Below, piece by piece: positions 1 through 6,276 of a DNA stretch of 7,830 nt. The stretch spans positions 1 through 7,830 of the forward strand of contig CAYSBA010000045.1 of NCBI GenBank assembly GCA_964429075.1, in the 5' to 3' direction. The notes below the pieces were generated by a model. It was given only the letters and a program-made list of their open reading frames with translations. It did not search any database and was not told where the DNA came from. Positions within the stretch are counted from its first letter, which is position 1. Each line of letters opens with the position of its first letter. Position numbers and translations under genes: made by a program. This DNA is from CAYSBA01 sp964429075 [NCBI: uncultured bacterium] (lineage in GTDB: Bacteria > CAYSBA01).

Positions 1-1
1 T

Positions 2-520
2 CTTTATAACATTCATGAGATACCCAAAGATGGTCTTGAAATAAAAGGGACTATTGCCATAGATGATTTCTCTAAGGAATACGAGGATCTCTGTGAAGGT
101 GTAAGTTTTATAGAGCCCATTTTTGTGCAGGCCTTCATAAAAGAATCTCCAGAAGGTGGATACAGGGTAAAGGGGGTATTCAAATTTGTCTGTAGCCTTA
201 TTTGTATAAGGTGTCTTGATGAATTTGAAATAGAGATCGAGAAACCTTTTAATGTTCTTGTAAAAAGGGTCGTGACAGAGGGTAAATACGAGGTTGAGCT
301 TACAAGAGAGGACCTTGAAACCTATCCTCTTGAGGGTGAAAATATCGATATATTTGTCTTAATAGCAGGAGAGCTCTACATGTCTTTACCCGATTACCCT
401 CTATGTGATGAAGATTGCAAAGGTCTTTGTCAATTTTGTGGTATCAATTTAAATTATTCAACTTGTGAGTGTTTAACAGGACAAAAGAAAGATCAAAAAG
501 GATTGGCAAATCCAGCTTAA
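2..520 (+). CDS. yceD: DUF177/YceD family protein, 5' partial
   Basis: The reading frame is open from the first bases of the window, so the start codon lies upstream; 172 residues are visible and E. coli YceD has 173, so only a few N-terminal residues should be missing. The GTG at 125 is in frame, but it is not the start because recognisable family sequence lies before it. Two cysteine-rich parts support the call: a central C-S-L-I-C-I-R-C-L-D segment (about 190-225), and a C-terminal zinc-ribbon-like cluster with cysteines encoded at 404, 416, 428, 437, 464 and 470 around a KGLCQFCGINLN core. Position directly before rpmF is the classic location of this family. DUF177 proteins have been linked to 23S rRNA accumulation in E. 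coli and plants; zinc binding here is inferred. The stop is followed by a strong ribosome binding site for rpmF. Confidence 0.9.
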   Translation, partial: LYNIHEIPKDGLEIKGTIAIDDFSKEYEDLCEGVSFIEPIFVQAFIKESPEGGYRVKGVFKFVCSLICIRCLDEFEIEIEKPFNVLVKRVVTEGKYEVELTREDLETYPLEGENIDIFVLIAGELYMSLPDYPLCDEDCKGLCQFCGINLNYSTCECLTGQKKDQKGLANPA

Positions 521-535
521 TAATGGAGGATCGAG

Positions 536-727
536 ATGGCTGTACCAAAAAAGAGGACATCCAGAGCAAGGAGAGATAAAAGAAGGTCTCAGTGGATGAG
601 GAAATCTACCGAGACTATAAATGCAACAAAGTGTCCAAACTGTGGTACTCCTGTACTGCCACACAATGCCTGCCCAAAATGTGGTACCTACAGGGGTAGA
701 AAGGTTATGGATGTAGAAGAGGAATAA
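536..727 (+). CDS. rpmF: 50S ribosomal protein L32 (bL32)
   Basis: This 63-residue protein is a structural component of the large ribosomal subunit. It begins with the typical MAVPKKRTSRARRDKRR stretch, the basic rRNA-binding N-terminus of bL32. A zinc ribbon follows, with Cys33-x2-Cys36 and Cys46-x2-Cys49 and the usual PH..CPKCGTY context. All four cysteines are present, so this is the zinc-binding form rather than the cysteine-less paralogue some bacteria use under zinc starvation. A strong GGAGG at 525-529 lies 6 nt before the ATG. Length and start agree with the family. It lies 15 nt after the DUF177 stop and 6 nt before fabH, suggesting one transcript that ties ribosome production to lipid synthesis, as in many bacteria. 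Confidence 0.97.
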   Translation: MAVPKKRTSRARRDKRRSQWMRKSTETINATKCPNCGTPVLPHNACPKCGTYRGRKVMDVEEE

Positions 728-733
728 CAAAAA

Positions 734-1726
734 ATGGCAGATCTTAGAATCCTTGGGACCGGCAGAGGTGTCCCTGAGAAGGTGGTAGACAATCACTATT
801 TTGAAAAAATCGTGGACACCTCAGATGAATGGATAACAGAAAGGACAGGTATAAAAAAAAGACATTTCATAGGGGAAGGTGAGGCTGCATCTACCTATGC
901 AACCATTGCTGCAAAGAAGGCGATAGATTCTTCAGGGTTATCACCGTCTGATATTGATTGTATAATTGTCAGTACTGTTACAGGGGATATGCGATTACCA
1001 TCCACAGCCTGTTTCGTGCAGAGAGAACTCGGGCTAAAGGGTTGTGCAGCCTTTGATATATCTGCTGCATGTGCAGGTTTCATCTATGGCCTTTCAATTG
1101 CATGGGGATATCTTTTGTCAGGACAGTTTAAAAGAATACTTTTGATTGGTGTGGAGATACTCTCTCCATTCCTTAATTTTGAAGACAGGACCACCTGTGT
1201 TTTGTTTGGTGATGGAGCAGGTGCTGTGGTACTCGATCTTGCAGAGGAAAAAGAAAGGTTTTTTGATTTTTGTATATATGCAGATGGTAATTATGCAGAT
1301 TCACTGTCCATACCAGCTGGCGGGTCCCGTTATCCTGCTTCAGAACAGACCGTTAGAAAAAAGATGCACACAGTGCATATGAATGGGAGAGAAATATACA
1401 AGGTTGCAGTAAAAAATATAGCAGGCAGCTTAAGAGAGATTATGGAAAGAAAGGGACTTGATTCTGACATGGTAGACCATGTAGTAGCACATCAGGCGAA
1501 TCTACGTATTCTAAAACATGTGGCAGCAACTTTGAAGATGGACATTTCAAAATTCTACATAAACATCCATGAATATGGGAATACCTCTTCTGCATCCATT
1601 CCGATTGCCCTCGATGAAATGTTAGAAAAGGGACTGATAAAGAGTGGTCAAACAATCCTTATGTCTGCACTTGGAGGGGGTATTACATGGGGGGCTGCTA
1701 CGATAAAATGGTATAAAGAGGGCTGA
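734..1726 (+). CDS. fabH: beta-ketoacyl-ACP synthase III (FabH)
   Basis: FabH starts fatty acid synthesis in the cytoplasm by condensing an acyl-CoA primer with malonyl-ACP. The 330 residues are full length for the family. The catalytic triad is readable: Cys113 in ISAACAGF, His253 in VAHQAN and Asn283 in EYGNTSSAS, matching Cys112, His244 and Asn274 of E. coli FabH. The N-terminal TSDEWITERTGIKKRH signature and the C-terminal GGGITWGA glycine loop are also present. Whether the primer is acetyl-CoA or a branched acyl-CoA cannot be read from the sequence. An AGAGGA-type ribosome binding site sits inside the end of rpmF (about 718-723), and the ATG is 6 nt after the rpmF stop. plsX, which usually lies between rpmF and fabH, is absent. 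Confidence 0.97.
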   Translation: MADLRILGTGRGVPEKVVDNHYFEKIVDTSDEWITERTGIKKRHFIGEGEAASTYATIAAKKAIDSSGLSPSDIDCIIVSTVTGDMRLPSTACFVQRELGLKGCAAFDISAACAGFIYGLSIAWGYLLSGQFKRILLIGVEILSPFLNFEDRTTCVLFGDGAGAVVLDLAEEKERFFDFCIYADGNYADSLSIPAGGSRYPASEQTVRKKMHTVHMNGREIYKVAVKNIAGSLREIMERKGLDSDMVDHVVAHQANLRILKHVAATLKMDISKFYINIHEYGNTSSASIPIALDEMLEKGLIKSGQTILMSALGGGITWGAATIKWYKEG

Positions 1727-1730
1727 AAAA

Positions 1731-2660
1731 ATGAAAAGATATGTCTTGATGTTCCCTGGTCAGGGTTCTCAGAAGGTAGGAATGGGTAAGACATTTTATG
1801 ATACTTATGATTTGGCAAAGGAGACATTTGATCTTGCAGACAGGGTTCTTGGTTTCAATCTGAGCAAAATCTGCTTTGAAGGTCCTATGGATGTTCTTAC
1901 CCTTACACAGAATGCACAGCCTGCAATACTCACCACATCCATTGCAATACTCAGGGTTCTACAGGAAAGGATTGAGCTTAAACCTCTTTTTACTGCAGGA
2001 CATAGTCTCGGTGAATACAGTGCGGTTGTGGCATCGGGAGGGCTTTCATTTGAGGATGCCTTAATTGCGGTTCACAAAAGGGGTAAATATATGCAGGATG
2101 CGGTCGCACCCGATAAAGGTGCAATGGCTGCTGTGATTGGTAAGGACCTATCAAAGGTAGAAGAGATCCTTTCAGATATCGATGGTATTGTGACCCCTGC
2201 AAATTACAATTCTCACAATCAGATTGTGATTTCTGGTGAAAAGGGTGCGGTTATTGAGGCTATGGAAGTACTTAAAAAAGAGAGATTTAGAGTAATTCCT
2301 CTAAAAGTTAGTGCTCCATTTCATTGTCCGTTGATGAAGCCTGCACAGGATCGTCTTTCTGAATTCCTGGATCAACTTAAATTTAACGATCTTAAGCCTC
2401 CTGTTATATCTAATGTTACTGCAGAACCTGTAGATAAAGGCGATGTAGAAAAAAAACTTTTGAAAGATCAGGTGTGTTCCCCTGTTAAATGGACACAGAC
2501 ACTCAATTCTTTTAGAAAACAAGATGTAGAACTTCTGATTGAGATCGGTGAGGGCAAGGTATTATCTGGACTTGCGAAAAAGACTGTTCCAGAGATTGAG
2601 TGTATATCTATCTCAGATCCATCTACACTCGAAAAGGCTTTAGAGATTCTAAATAATTAG
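1731..2660 (+). CDS. fabD: malonyl-CoA:ACP transacylase (FabD)
   Basis: FabD moves the malonyl group from CoA to acyl carrier protein, making the extender unit used by FabH and the elongating synthases. The 309 residues match the usual length. Near the N-terminus is FPGQGSQ with Gln11 for the oxyanion hole. The nucleophile Ser92 sits in GHSLGEYSAV, Arg117 (HKRGKYMQ) binds the malonyl carboxylate, and His198 (SAPFHCPLM) completes the dyad. The C-terminal EIGEGKVLSGL motif is typical. The ATG lies 4 nt after the fabH stop, with a GAGGG at 1718-1722 as ribosome binding site, so it is almost certainly cotranscribed with fabH. In many genomes fabG and acpP come next; here the cluster ends and a promoter for the SUF operon begins. 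Confidence 0.97.
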   Translation: MKRYVLMFPGQGSQKVGMGKTFYDTYDLAKETFDLADRVLGFNLSKICFEGPMDVLTLTQNAQPAILTTSIAILRVLQERIELKPLFTAGHSLGEYSAVVASGGLSFEDALIAVHKRGKYMQDAVAPDKGAMAAVIGKDLSKVEEILSDIDGIVTPANYNSHNQIVISGEKGAVIEAMEVLKKERFRVIPLKVSAPFHCPLMKPAQDRLSEFLDQLKFNDLKPPVISNVTAEPVDKGDVEKKLLKDQVCSPVKWTQTLNSFRKQDVELLIEIGEGKVLSGLAKKTVPEIECISISDPSTLEKALEILNN

Positions 2661-2664
2661 TCTG

Positions 2665-2693
2665 TTGACAAATCAAAATATCATAATTATCAT
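2665..2693 (+). promoter_or_regulatory. sigma-70-type promoter of the rrf2-suf operon
   Basis: A perfect -35 box TTGACA (2665-2670) is followed after exactly 17 bp by TATCAT (2688-2693), a five-of-six match to the -10 consensus. Transcription would start near 2700, giving a leader of only about 20 nt before the regulator's ATG. The promoter begins 4 bp after the fabD stop and lies in the only intergenic gap of the window. Box quality and spacing are seen directly; activity is inferred. Confidence 0.75.
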
Positions 2694-2710
2694 AGCATTG
2701 GTGATAATTA
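2684..2710. promoter_or_regulatory. perfect 9-9-9 inverted repeat, probable operator for the Rrf2 regulator
   Basis: The left arm TAATTATCA (2684-2692) and right arm TGATAATTA (2702-2710) are exact reverse complements separated by 9 bp, so the site spans 27 bp centred on 2697. It covers the -10 box and the predicted transcription start, the position expected for a repressor that blocks RNA polymerase. Because the half-site core is itself palindromic, ATAATTA also recurs directly at 2683 and 2704, 21 bp or about two helical turns apart. The span suits a winged-helix dimer such as IscR, but the bases do not match the E. coli IscR type 1 or type 2 consensus. Binding by the adjacent regulator is inferred. 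Confidence 0.65.
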
Positions 2711-2720
2711 GAATCTTGTT

Positions 2721-3125
2721 ATGTTAAACTTTACAAAAGCAACAGACTATGCACTCTGTTTCCTTGTAAATCTTTCAGCAAGGGACGGGTTGAGATGGAG
2801 TATCAGTGAAGCAGCAAAGGAGCTGAAGATTCCAAAGCGTTTCCTTGCCAATATAGTTCATACCCTTGCAAAAGGTGGTATAGTTAGGACAACCAAGGGT
2901 GCAGGTGGGGGAGTAAAGCTTGAGAAAGATCCTTCAACAATAAGTGTTTTTGATGTTGTAAGGTTGTTTGAGGGTCGTGTAATGGAAGGGTATTGTAGAG
3001 ATGGTCAACTATGTCCGGACGAGAGTCTCTGTAGGATGATGCGTTTCTGGGAAAGGCTGCGAAGTGATATCCTCAGTACTCTCAAAGAAACATCAATTAA
3101 AGATATGGGAGCTGGCTATGGATGA
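2721..3125 (+). CDS. Rrf2/IscR-family iron-sulfur transcriptional regulator
   Basis: This 134-residue protein fits the Rrf2 family: an N-terminal winged helix-turn-helix starting MLNFTKATDYAL, a KELKIPKRFLANI recognition region, and a wing with TTKGAGGGVKL. Cysteines 92, 98 and 104 align without gaps to the three cluster-binding cysteines of E. coli IscR, and Trp110 also coincides, so an Fe-S cluster is likely. IscR's fourth ligand His107 is Met107 here. The long IscR C-terminal tail is absent. The ATG at 2721 is the only usable start, because an in-frame TAG ends at 2711. No Shine-Dalgarno sequence precedes it. Heading the suf operon, and preceded by a palindrome over its own promoter, it is probably an autoregulated cluster-sensing repressor. 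Its end overlaps sufC by 8 nt. iscR or sufR are possible names, but orthology is not proven. Confidence 0.92.
   Translation: MLNFTKATDYALCFLVNLSARDGLRWSISEAAKELKIPKRFLANIVHTLAKGGIVRTTKGAGGGVKLEKDPSTISVFDVVRLFEGRVMEGYCRDGQLCPDESLCRMMRFWERLRSDILSTLKETSIKDMGAGYG
3107..3111 (+). promoter_or_regulatory. ribosome binding site fixing the sufC start
   Basis: GGGAG at 3107-3111 lies 6 nt before the ATG at 3118, inside the end of the regulator gene. It supports this ATG over the longer in-frame GTG at 3064, which would add 18 residues with no family resemblance. Confidence 0.7.
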
Positions 3126-3879
3126 ACTTTTAAGGATTGATGATCTTTATGTAACCACTGAAGAAAAGGCCATATTGAAAGGGCTCAGTCTAACAATAAA
3201 GGAGGGGGAGGTACATGCAGTGATGGGGCCAAATGGATCTGGCAAAAGTACCCTTGTTAATGCAATAATGGGAAACGATAGTTATCATATTTCTAAAGGA
3301 AAGATCTACTTTATGGGCAATGACATAACAAATATGCCTACCGAAGATAGGGCAAGGCTTGGGATATTTCTGGGTTTTCAGTATCCTGTGGAACTTCCTG
3401 GTATAAAGCTGACAAGCCTTTTAAACAGGGCCATTGGAGCAAGAGAGGATAGATTAGGATATAAGAGTTTAAAAGATACTGTGGCGAGGATAGAAGATAT
3501 ATCAAAAAAGGTTTCTCTTGATAAGACATTTCTGTCTCGATCACTTAATGAGGGCTTTTCTGGTGGGGAGAAGAAAAAGGCAGAGATAATCCAGCTCGGT
3601 GTATTGAAACCAAGGCTTGCCATACTTGATGAGATTGATTCAGGGCTTGATGTGGATGCATTACGTTCTGTGGGACAGGTTATAGAAGAACTACTCAATG
3701 GGAAGAGGGGGGTTCTTATTATAACACACTATCCAAGGATCCTTGAGTATGTTAGGCCAGATATGGTGCATATACTAATTGACGGCAGGATCGTAACGCA
3801 GGGTGATGGTTCTCTTATAGAGACAATTGAGGATAGAGGTTTTGAACCCTTTTATGGTAAGGTAGAAAATCATGGTTAA
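3118..3879 (+). CDS. sufC: Fe-S cluster assembly ATPase SufC
   Basis: SufC is the soluble ABC-type ATPase that dimerises on the SufB-SufD scaffold and drives the shape change needed for cluster assembly. The product has 253 residues, normal for SufC. In order it has a Walker A motif GPNGSGKST (37-45), Q-loop Gln88 in LGFQYP, the ABC signature FSGGEKKK (147-154), a Walker B and D-loop [12 protein letters not shown] (167-178) with catalytic Glu172, and switch His204 in IITHYPRIL. The SufC-typical [11 protein letters not shown] and PVELPGI stretches separate it from ordinary transporter ATPases, and no membrane partner is nearby. The start at 3118 gives the usual short N-terminus. The gene overlaps the regulator by 8 nt (ATGGATGA) and sufB by 8 nt (ATGGTTAA), pointing to translational coupling. 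Confidence 0.97.
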   Translation: MDELLRIDDLYVTTEEKAILKGLSLTIKEGEVHAVMGPNGSGKSTLVNAIMGNDSYHISKGKIYFMGNDITNMPTEDRARLGIFLGFQYPVELPGIKLTSLLNRAIGAREDRLGYKSLKDTVARIEDISKKVSLDKTFLSRSLNEGFSGGEKKKAEIIQLGVLKPRLAILDEIDSGLDVDALRSVGQVIEELLNGKRGVLIITHYPRILEYVRPDMVHILIDGRIVTQGDGSLIETIEDRGFEPFYGKVENHG

Positions 3880-5281
3880 GAAAGATAGAGATAAAACCTT
3901 TTTAGAACACGAATATAAATATGGATTTAAGACCCCTGAGAAATACCGTTTCAAGACAAAACCAGGTATTGACAGAGAGGTTGTTGAGTCAATCTCACGG
4001 ATGAAAGGTGAACCCGATTGGATGCTGGAGTTTAGACTGAGATCACTTGAGATATTTTTAAAAAAACCATTGCCCCTTTGGGGATGTGATCTTACTAATA
4101 TCGATTTTCAGTCGATACACTACTACATAAAGCCTACTGATGAAACAACTGATACATGGGATATGGTACCTGAAGAGATAAAAGAGACCTTTGACAAGCT
4201 TGGTATACCCGAGGCTGAGAGAAAGTTTCTTGCAGGTGCAGGTGCACAGTATGAATCAGAGGTTGTTTATCATAGATTAAAGGAGGAGTGGGAGAAAAGA
4301 GGGGTTATATTTCTTGATACAGATAGTGCGTTAAAGGAACATCCAGAGATTTTTAAAGAGTATTTTGGGACTGTTGTTCCTCCTGAAGATAATAAGTTTG
4401 CTGCTCTGAACTCAGCTGTATGGAGTGGAGGTACCTTTATATATGTACCCAAGGGTGTGGAGATACCGATACCACTACAGGCCTATTTTAGAATAAACGC
4501 AGAGGCGATGGGACAGTTTGAAAGGACCCTTATCATTGCTGATGAGGGTGCCAAAATACATTATGTTGAAGGATGTACAGCCCCTATCTACACAAAGGCA
4601 TCTCTCCATGCTGCTGTTGTAGAGATAATTGCAAAAAGGGGAGCAAGGGTCCAGTATACCACTGTGCAGAACTGGTCCGGAAGTGTCTATAACCTCGTCA
4701 CAAAGAGGGCTATTGCTCATCAGGATGCTGAAGTTATATGGGTTGATGGAAATATAGGCAGTATGAAGAGTATGAAGTATCCTGCAGTATATCTGATCGG
4801 AGAAAATTCAAGGGCCGATATACTATCTCTTGCAATGGCAGGTAAAAGCCAGCATCAAGATACAGGTGCAAAGGTGATCCATGCTGCCTCAAATACCCAT
4901 TCAAACATCACATCAAAATCTGTAAGCTTTGGTGGAGGCAGGACATCCTACAGGGGTCTTGTTAAAGTAACACGTAGTGCAAAAGGTATAAGATCTAATG
5001 TTAAATGCGATGCTTTAATACTTGATAACATAAGCGCCTCAGATACATACCCCTATATTGAGGTAGAGAATCGGACTGCAAAGGTTGAACATGAGGCAAC
5101 GGTTTCAAAGATTTCAGAACAGCAACTCTTTTATCTTAAATCACGGGGAATTTCTGAAGATGAGGCACGTTCTATGATAGTTGCAGGTTTTGTGGATGAA
5201 ATAGTTAGAGAATTACCAATGGAATATGCGGTAGAGATGAATAGATTGATACAGCTTCAGATGGAGGGTTCAGTAGGATGA
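3872..5281 (+). CDS. sufB: Fe-S cluster assembly scaffold SufB
   Basis: SufB is the main scaffold of the SufBC2D complex, where sulfur and iron are joined into a nascent cluster. The 469 residues are slightly shorter than E. coli SufB (495) and lack its N-terminal cysteine motif, as in many non-enterobacterial SufB proteins. Residues known to matter in E. coli are present: Arg207 and Asn209 in YFRINAE, Cys235 in YVEGCTAP (E. coli Cys254), Cys379 in SNVKCDAL (Cys405), and His407-Glu408 in [18 protein letters not shown] (His433-Glu434). The beta-helix core and the C-terminal [17 protein letters not shown] helices, which bind SufC, are intact. The start overlaps the sufC end by 8 nt, with AAGG at 3859-3862 as a modest ribosome binding site. 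The stop overlaps the sufD start in an ATGA. Confidence 0.97.
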   Translation: MVKKDRDKTFLEHEYKYGFKTPEKYRFKTKPGIDREVVESISRMKGEPDWMLEFRLRSLEIFLKKPLPLWGCDLTNIDFQSIHYYIKPTDETTDTWDMVPEEIKETFDKLGIPEAERKFLAGAGAQYESEVVYHRLKEEWEKRGVIFLDTDSALKEHPEIFKEYFGTVVPPEDNKFAALNSAVWSGGTFIYVPKGVEIPIPLQAYFRINAEAMGQFERTLIIADEGAKIHYVEGCTAPIYTKASLHAAVVEIIAKRGARVQYTTVQNWSGSVYNLVTKRAIAHQDAEVIWVDGNIGSMKSMKYPAVYLIGENSRADILSLAMAGKSQHQDTGAKVIHAASNTHSNITSKSVSFGGGRTSYRGLVKVTRSAKGIRSNVKCDALILDNISASDTYPYIEVENRTAKVEHEATVSKISEQQLFYLKSRGISEDEARSMIVAGFVDEIVRELPMEYAVEMNRLIQLQMEGSVG

Positions 5282-6273
5282 ATGATAAGACCATACTTTT
5301 TAAAAAAGAACTACATAGGGAATGGTGGCGGAGATCAAAAAGGGGTGAATATGAAATAGATGGTGATTCAATTGTCTTATTAACCAAAGGTATTGAAAAA
5401 GTAGAGGATCTTGAATCTTCTTTGTTCCATCACTATTTTGAAATAGCAGATTGGTTTGGCTCTTCCGATGCTATACAGAAACTTGTCTCATCTAACATTC
5501 CGACTCTCATGCCTCGGCAAAAGATGTGTGATATCGATATTGAAGGTAGTGGTTGTAAGGTATTCAATCTTGTTGTGCCAGAAGGAAAAGATATTTCTGT
5601 AAAAGAGAGTATTAAAAGTGGTAATAAAGGGGGAAAGACAGTATTTTTTCTTGAGTTAAAAGAGGGTGCAAAAGTTACACTCGATCGATATATAAAAACA
5701 GAAAGCAGTCTTTATTCAGTGTTTTATGTTATAATGCACAGAGATAGTATGTTGGACCTAAGAGGCCTCCTTTTAGCTGGAGGATCAGCAAGGCTTGAAT
5801 ACGCATTTCTTTTAAAAGGTGAGGGAGCAAGATTACAGGTTGGTCACTTTAATTCACCTCAAAACAGGGATAGGCATCTTGTTCTCTTTCAGGCAAAGCA
5901 GGTTGCAGCCAATACAAATACGCAGGTAAATCTTGCATCAGTACTTAAAGATTATAGTTACAGTCTTCATCATGCACAGATTACAATAGAGAAAAATGCA
6001 AAAGGTTCGGAGAGTTCATTGAAGACACGTCAACTTCTGTTGACTAAAGATGGCAGGGCTGATAGTATTCCAAAATTGGTGATTGACACAGATGATGTGA
6101 AAGCGGGTCACGGTGCCGTTGTCAGTGAAATCGAGGACGATGTGATGTTTTATCTTAGATCGAGAGGTATTGGGAAAGAGGTTGCTGAGTCACTCGTGGC
6201 AGAGGGTGTGGCAGAGAGTGTGTTAAGGAATTCTGCTCTTTCTAAGGAATTGAAAGCTGCTCTGGAGGGCTAA
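5278..6273 (+). CDS. sufD: Fe-S cluster assembly protein SufD (short form)
   Basis: SufD is a SufB paralogue that pairs with it and with SufC in the scaffold complex. The 331 residues are well below the 423 of E. coli SufD; the N-terminal helical part is reduced while the beta-helix core and the C-terminal SufC-binding helices ([21 protein letters not shown]) remain. The interface motif reads [17 protein letters not shown]: His278 corresponds to E. coli His360, which lies near SufB Cys405, but the cysteine usually found two residues before it (Cys358) is Ala276. Position after sufB and this interface motif identify it as SufD rather than a second SufB. The start overlaps the sufB stop (ATGA), with GGAGG at 5263-5267 as ribosome binding site. 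A minimal SufB-like SufD, as seen in archaea and deep-branching bacteria, is the other way to describe it. Confidence 0.92.
   Translation: MNDKTILFKKELHREWWRRSKRGEYEIDGDSIVLLTKGIEKVEDLESSLFHHYFEIADWFGSSDAIQKLVSSNIPTLMPRQKMCDIDIEGSGCKVFNLVVPEGKDISVKESIKSGNKGGKTVFFLELKEGAKVTLDRYIKTESSLYSVFYVIMHRDSMLDLRGLLLAGGSARLEYAFLLKGEGARLQVGHFNSPQNRDRHLVLFQAKQVAANTNTQVNLASVLKDYSYSLHHAQITIEKNAKGSESSLKTRQLLLTKDGRADSIPKLVIDTDDVKAGHGAVVSEIEDDVMFYLRSRGIGKEVAESLVAEGVAESVLRNSALSKELKAALEG
6264..6269 (+). promoter_or_regulatory. ribosome binding site fixing the GTG start of sufS
   Basis: GGAGGG at 6264-6269, inside the last codons of sufD, lies 7 nt before the GTG at 6277. The sufD stop codon is in the same frame just upstream, so no earlier sufS start is possible. 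Confidence 0.75.
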
Positions 6274-6276
6274 CCT

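Noticed and set aside
125-520. GTG at 125 as the start of the DUF177 gene
   Set aside because: The frame is open back to base 2 and encodes family-like sequence (LYNIHEIPKDGLEIKG), so the true start is upstream of the window.
473-796. Reverse-strand open frame across rpmF
   Set aside because: It is a shadow of rpmF and neighbouring coding sequence, with no recognisable domain and no plausible start region.
2684-2710. The inverted repeat as a rho-independent terminator for fabD
   Set aside because: The stem is almost all A-T, the loop is 9 nt, there is no U-run after it, and it sits on the -10 box of a good promoter.
2684-2710. The inverted repeat as a standard E. coli-type IscR site
   Set aside because: It lacks the CC/GG and GACT/AGTC features of type 2 and type 1 IscR motifs, so only a generic Rrf2 operator is proposed.
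3064-3117. Upstream GTG giving an 18-residue longer SufC
   Set aside because: The extra residues have no SufC resemblance, and the ATG at 3118 has a well-spaced GGGAG and gives the normal family N-terminus.
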